Shown: positions 61,084 to 64,000 of the stretch, piece by piece
How positions within the stretch are numbered: the stretch's first letter is position 1
How the letters are laid out: each line of letters starts with the position of its first letter
NCBI RefSeq assembly: GCF_014193655.1
Contig: NZ_JACHZQ010000007.1
Location: forward strand, 186,001 to 250,000
Length of the DNA stretch: 64,000 nucleotides
Origin: Rhizobium sp. BK313
Lineage (GTDB): Bacteria > Pseudomonadota > Alphaproteobacteria > Rhizobiales > Rhizobiaceae
Direction of reading: 5' to 3'
Notes under the pieces: model-generated
The model's database searches: none
Seen by the model: only the letters and a program-made list of their open reading frames with translations
What the model was told of the DNA's origin: nothing
Position numbers and translations under genes: made by a program

Positions 61084-62526
61084 TTAAGCGCCTCTCGAGA
61101 CAAGGCTGGAGTAGAGGGCTGCATAGCGTTCTGCGCTCTTGCCCCAGGATACGTCGGATTTCATGCCCTGCTTTTGCATCTGCGTCCAGACCTTTCGATC
61201 CTGGAAAAGGTGCATGGCGCGGCGTATGGCCTGCAGCAGCCCTTCGGCAGTGATGGGCGAAAACTGAATGCCGGTCGCGACTTTTGCCTGCAGCGCGGCA
61301 TGGTTGGCGTCGATGATGGTGTCATTGAGGCCACCCGTACGCGCAACGATCGGCAGGCAGCCATAGCGTAAGCCATAAAGCTGCGTCAGGCCACAGGGTT
61401 CGAAGCGGGATGGAATGATGATGGCGTCGCAGCCGGCCTGCATCAGATGCGACATCGGCTCATTATAACCGGCGGACACGCCGACACGGCCGCGATGACG
61501 ACCGGCGGCGGCAAAAAGCGCGCCCTCGAGAGCCGCATCGCCGGCGCCGAGGATGGCGAGCTTGCCGCCCATCCGAACGACATCGCTGGAAATGCGGGCG
61601 AGCAAGTCCATGCCCTTCTGCCAAGTCAGGCGGCTGACGACACAGAAAATCGGTCCGTCATCGTCGTCCAGACCAAAATGCTCGATGACGAGCTTGCGGT
61701 TCGCGGCGCGGTCTTTCAGCGTCGCGGCTCCGTAGGTCTGCGCGATCATCGGGTCGGTTTCCGGATTCCAGATACCGTCGTCGATGCCGTTCACAATTCC
61801 GTGCAGGCTGCTTACACGGCTGGCGATGACACCCTCGAGGCCCATGCCAAATTCCGGCGTCAGGATTTCCTCCGCATAGGAGGGGCTGACGGTGGTAAGG
61901 GCATGAGCGGTCTGGAGACCGCCTTTGAGGAAGCCGACATCGCCGTAGTATTCGACGCCCTCCATCGAAAAAGCATGGGCAGGCAGACGCAAGCCGGGGA
62001 AGATGTCGGAGCCGAATTGGCCCTGGAAGGCGATGTTGTGGATGGTGAGTACGCTCGGCAGTTCCGGCGTCTGAGCGTAGCGCATGTAGACCGGCACCAA
62101 GGCTGATTGCCAATCGTGCACATGCACCAGATCCGGCCACCAGCCGGGAAACAGGCCGGCGGCGATTTCCGCGCCGGCAAGCGACAAGGCGGCGAAGCGC
62201 CGCCAGTTGTCCGGATAATCCTTGCCGGTAGCGTCGACATAGGGGCCGCCGGTTCGGTTGTAATAGGCCGGTGCGTCGAGCACGAGGAGGGAACCCCCGT
62301 CGTACTCGGCCTCGAAGACCGTCGCTTTCTCGCCAAGCAGGTCGGCGAATTCGAGACGGGCCACCGGATTGCGGATGGCCTTCATGACCGCGGGATAGCC
62401 CGGAATCAGGGTCTTCGTTTCGACGCCATAGGGCTTGAGTGCGATAGGCAGGGCGCCAGCCACATCGGCCAGCCCCCCTGTCTTGATCAATGGGAAGACT
62501 TCGGACGATACCGAAAGAACTTTCAT
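61084..62526 (-). CDS. glgA: Glycogen synthase (ADP-glucose type)
   Basis: A 480-residue GT5 glycosyltransferase. KTGGLADVAGALPIAL (residues 15-30) is the ADP-glucose-binding signature, and RFEPCGLTQLYGLRYG (about 376) holds the conserved Glu-rich acceptor and nucleotide loop. It extends alpha-1,4-glucan chains using ADP-glucose from GlgC. It starts three bases after glgC ends and is followed by pgm. Confidence 0.96.
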   Translation of the reverse strand: MKVLSVSSEVFPLIKTGGLADVAGALPIALKPYGVETKTLIPGYPAVMKAIRNPVARLEFADLLGEKATVFEAEYDGGSLLVLDAPAYYNRTGGPYVDATGKDYPDNWRRFAALSLAGAEIAAGLFPGWWPDLVHVHDWQSALVPVYMRYAQTPELPSVLTIHNIAFQGQFGSDIFPGLRLPAHAFSMEGVEYYGDVGFLKGGLQTAHALTTVSPSYAEEILTPEFGMGLEGVIASRVSSLHGIVNGIDDGIWNPETDPMIAQTYGAATLKDRAANRKLVIEHFGLDDDDGPIFCVVSRLTWQKGMDLLARISSDVVRMGGKLAILGAGDAALEGALFAAAGRHRGRVGVSAGYNEPMSHLMQAGCDAIIIPSRFEPCGLTQLYGLRYGCLPIVARTGGLNDTIIDANHAALQAKVATGIQFSPITAEGLLQAIRRAMHLFQDRKVWTQMQKQGMKSDVSWGKSAERYAALYSSLVSRGA

Positions 62527-62529
62527 ATG

Positions 62530-63792
62530 TCAGATATCCAGCTTGTCGATCATCGTCTGCGTGATCAGGCAGATACCACTTTCTGTGCGGCGGAAGCGCT
62601 TGGCGTCCAGTTCCGGATCCTCACCGACCACCAGGCCTTCCGGAATGGTGACGCCATGGTCGATGACGACATTCTTCAACTGGGCGCGGCGGCCAACCTT
62701 GACGCTCGGCAGCACGACGGCCCCCTCCAGTTTGGAATAGGAGTTGGCACGCACGCCGGTAAACAGCAGGCTGTTCGAGAGGCTTGCGCCGGAGATGATG
62801 CAGTCGCCGGCAACGACGGAAGAGACAGCCGAACCGCGGCGGTCTTCGTCGTCATGGACGAACTTGGCCGGTGGGTTGATCTCGGCGTAGGTCCAGATCG
62901 GCCAGGACTTGTCGTAGATATCAAGTTCCGGAACGATGGCGGTCAGGTCGATATTGGCCTGCCAGTAGGCGTCGATGGTGCCGACGTCGCGCCAATAGGG
63001 TTCGCGTTCGAAATCCGAACGGACGCAGGATTGCGCGAAACGATGGGCGACGGCTTTGCCGTTCTTGACGATGTAGGGAATGATGTCCTTGCCAAAATCG
63101 CGGCTGGAATTCGGGTCCGCGGCGTCGCGGCGCAGGCAATCGAGCAGGAACTTCGTGTGGAACACGTAGATGCCCATGGATGCCAACGCATGTTCTTCGT
63201 CCCCAGGGATACCCGGAGGATCGGCAGGCTTTTCAACGAAGGCGATGACCTCGTCCTTTTCGTTGACATGCATGACGCCGAAGCCGACCGCCTCCATGCG
63301 CGGTACTTCCAGGCAGCCGATGGTGACGTCAGCGCCGGAATCGACGTGCTGCTGCAGCATCCATTCATAGTCCATCTTGTAGACGTGGTCGCCGGCGAGG
63401 ATGACCATGTATTCCGGACCATAGGGCTCGATGATGTCGATGTTCTGGTAGACGGCGTCGGCTGTGCCTTCGTACCATTGCGTTTCGGAAACGCGCTGGC
63501 TGGCCGGCAGGATGTCGAAGCTTTCGTTACGTTCCGGCCGCAGGAAGTTCCAGCCACGCTGCAGGTGGCGGATCAAGGAGTGTGCCTTGTATTGCGTGGC
63601 AACGCCGATGCGACGGATACCGGAATTCAGCGCGTTGGACAGCGCGAAATCAATGATACGAGCCTTGCCGCCGAAATAGACGGCAGGCTTGGCGCGGCGG
63701 TCGGTCAGCTCTTTCAGGCGGCTCCCCCGGCCACCGGCAAGAACGTAGGCCATGGCGTCGCGTGCCAGCGGCTGGATACGTTTTTCTACCAT
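62530..63792 (-). CDS. glgC: Glucose-1-phosphate adenylyltransferase
   Basis: A 420-residue ADP-glucose pyrophosphorylase. LAGGRGSRLKELTDRRAKPAVYFGGK (about residues 18-43) is the nucleotide-binding loop with the regulatory and catalytic Arg/Lys, and FVEKP (about 195) carries the Glc-1-P-binding Lys. The C-terminal left-handed beta-helix (about 295-420) completes the tetramer interface. It catalyses the committed step of glycogen synthesis. GGGAGGAA decides the ATG at 63792; the longer frame overlaps glgB. Confidence 0.96.
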   Translation of the reverse strand: MVEKRIQPLARDAMAYVLAGGRGSRLKELTDRRAKPAVYFGGKARIIDFALSNALNSGIRRIGVATQYKAHSLIRHLQRGWNFLRPERNESFDILPASQRVSETQWYEGTADAVYQNIDIIEPYGPEYMVILAGDHVYKMDYEWMLQQHVDSGADVTIGCLEVPRMEAVGFGVMHVNEKDEVIAFVEKPADPPGIPGDEEHALASMGIYVFHTKFLLDCLRRDAADPNSSRDFGKDIIPYIVKNGKAVAHRFAQSCVRSDFEREPYWRDVGTIDAYWQANIDLTAIVPELDIYDKSWPIWTYAEINPPAKFVHDDEDRRGSAVSSVVAGDCIISGASLSNSLLFTGVRANSYSKLEGAVVLPSVKVGRRAQLKNVVIDHGVTIPEGLVVGEDPELDAKRFRRTESGICLITQTMIDKLDI

Positions 63793-63818
63793 TTCATTCC
63801 TCCCTGTCTCTGATGGTC

Positions 63819-64000
63819 TCAAAATTCCGGTTCGAGCATGATGGTCGCCAGAGGAGGTAGCGTTATTGTCGCTTGTATGCCCCCGCCCGCATTGACGGCC
63901 TGTACACGCCCGCCATTGCCCTTGCCGCTGCCGCCGTAAATGTCGGCATCGGTGTTCAGTATTTCGCGCCACCGTCCCTCGGCTGGCAGGCGCAAGGTGT
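63819..64000 (-). CDS. glgB: 1,4-alpha-glucan branching enzyme, C-terminal part (partial)
   Basis: Only the last 60 codons are in the window. They read EILNTDADIYGGSGKGNGG and end ATIMLEPEF, which matches the C-terminal beta domain of GlgB. The stop is 26 bases before the glgC start, so glgB is the upstream member of the glg operon. Coordinates run to the window edge; the true start lies beyond 64000. Confidence 0.88.
   Translation of the reverse strand, partial: TLRLPAEGRWREILNTDADIYGGSGKGNGGRVQAVNAGGGIQATITLPPLATIMLEPEF

Noticed and set aside
61084..61124. Longer pgm start at 61124
   Set aside because: It lies inside the end of glgA and adds 15 residues without family similarity; the ATG at 61079 has a ribosome site and gives the usual length.

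Overview
The window looks like a stretch of a Rhizobium-type alphaproteobacterial chromosome (Rhizobium/Agrobacterium clade; the species cannot be fixed from this alone). The evidence is the high GC content with typical rhizobial codon use, the glgB-glgC-glgA-pgm-glgX glycogen order, a soxBDAG sarcosine oxidase operon, pntAA-pntAB-pntB preceded by an aa3 oxidase subunit IV gene, a DUF992 protein, and an alphaproteobacterial speF-type leader in front of a type III ornithine/lysine decarboxylase. There are no rRNA or tRNA genes, prophage or CRISPR arrays; the only mobile-element trace is a broken IS1595-type transposase fragment.

Layout. 1-4.4 kb: sugar catabolism (tail of a sugar-binding protein, TIM-barrel isomerase, Gfo/Idh/MocA dehydrogenase, GH1 beta-glucosidase) with two LacI-type operator palindromes. 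4.4-9 kb: FMN reductase, CHASE4-GGDEF-EAL protein, TrhO tRNA hydroxylase, GNAT. 9-13.5 kb: arylsulfatase, DUF1254/DUF1214 protein, transposase remnant. 13.5-18.8 kb: CYTH-CHAD pair, KDPG aldolase, DUF533 protein, DUF1007-NicO metal transport pair. 18.8-21.6 kb: ECF42-type sigma factor with its DGPF partner, then a LysR regulator. 21.6-25.3 kb: long leader, decarboxylase, GNAT, diguanylate cyclase. 25.3-28.3 kb: di-heme peroxidase and phosphoesterase. 28.5-31.6 kb: a COG0523 GTPase-WD40-cysE operon behind a Zur-like box. 31.6-37.3 kb: creatininase family, MarR, LacI, 2-hydroxyacid dehydrogenase, C26 amidotransferase, orphan Tat-exported TRAP binding protein. 37.5-41 kb: GGDEF-EAL protein with a degenerate cyclase motif and a FeeM/LuxI-like acyltransferase. 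41.2-44.5 kb: oxidase subunit IV and transhydrogenase. 44.6-50.6 kb: DUF992, HWE kinase, FAD oxidoreductase, TPR lipoprotein, rpsU, two small unknown genes. 50.8-56.8 kb: sarcosine oxidase operon with an extra gene inside it, then a low-GC unknown. 56.8-64 kb: MaoC hydratase and the glycogen operon on the minus strand.

How the genes fit together. Most blocks are housekeeping or ordinary accessory metabolism. The most informative regulatory structure is the roughly 390-base leader of the decarboxylase gene: it holds two tandem short reading frames, and the decarboxylase Shine-Dalgarno can pair with a CCCTTT element inside the second one, which suggests translation-coupled polyamine control. 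Other points of interest are the FeeM-like acyl transferase beside a c-di-GMP protein, a DUF2511-like gene embedded in the sox operon, and a probable zinc-starvation operon that reads into cysE.
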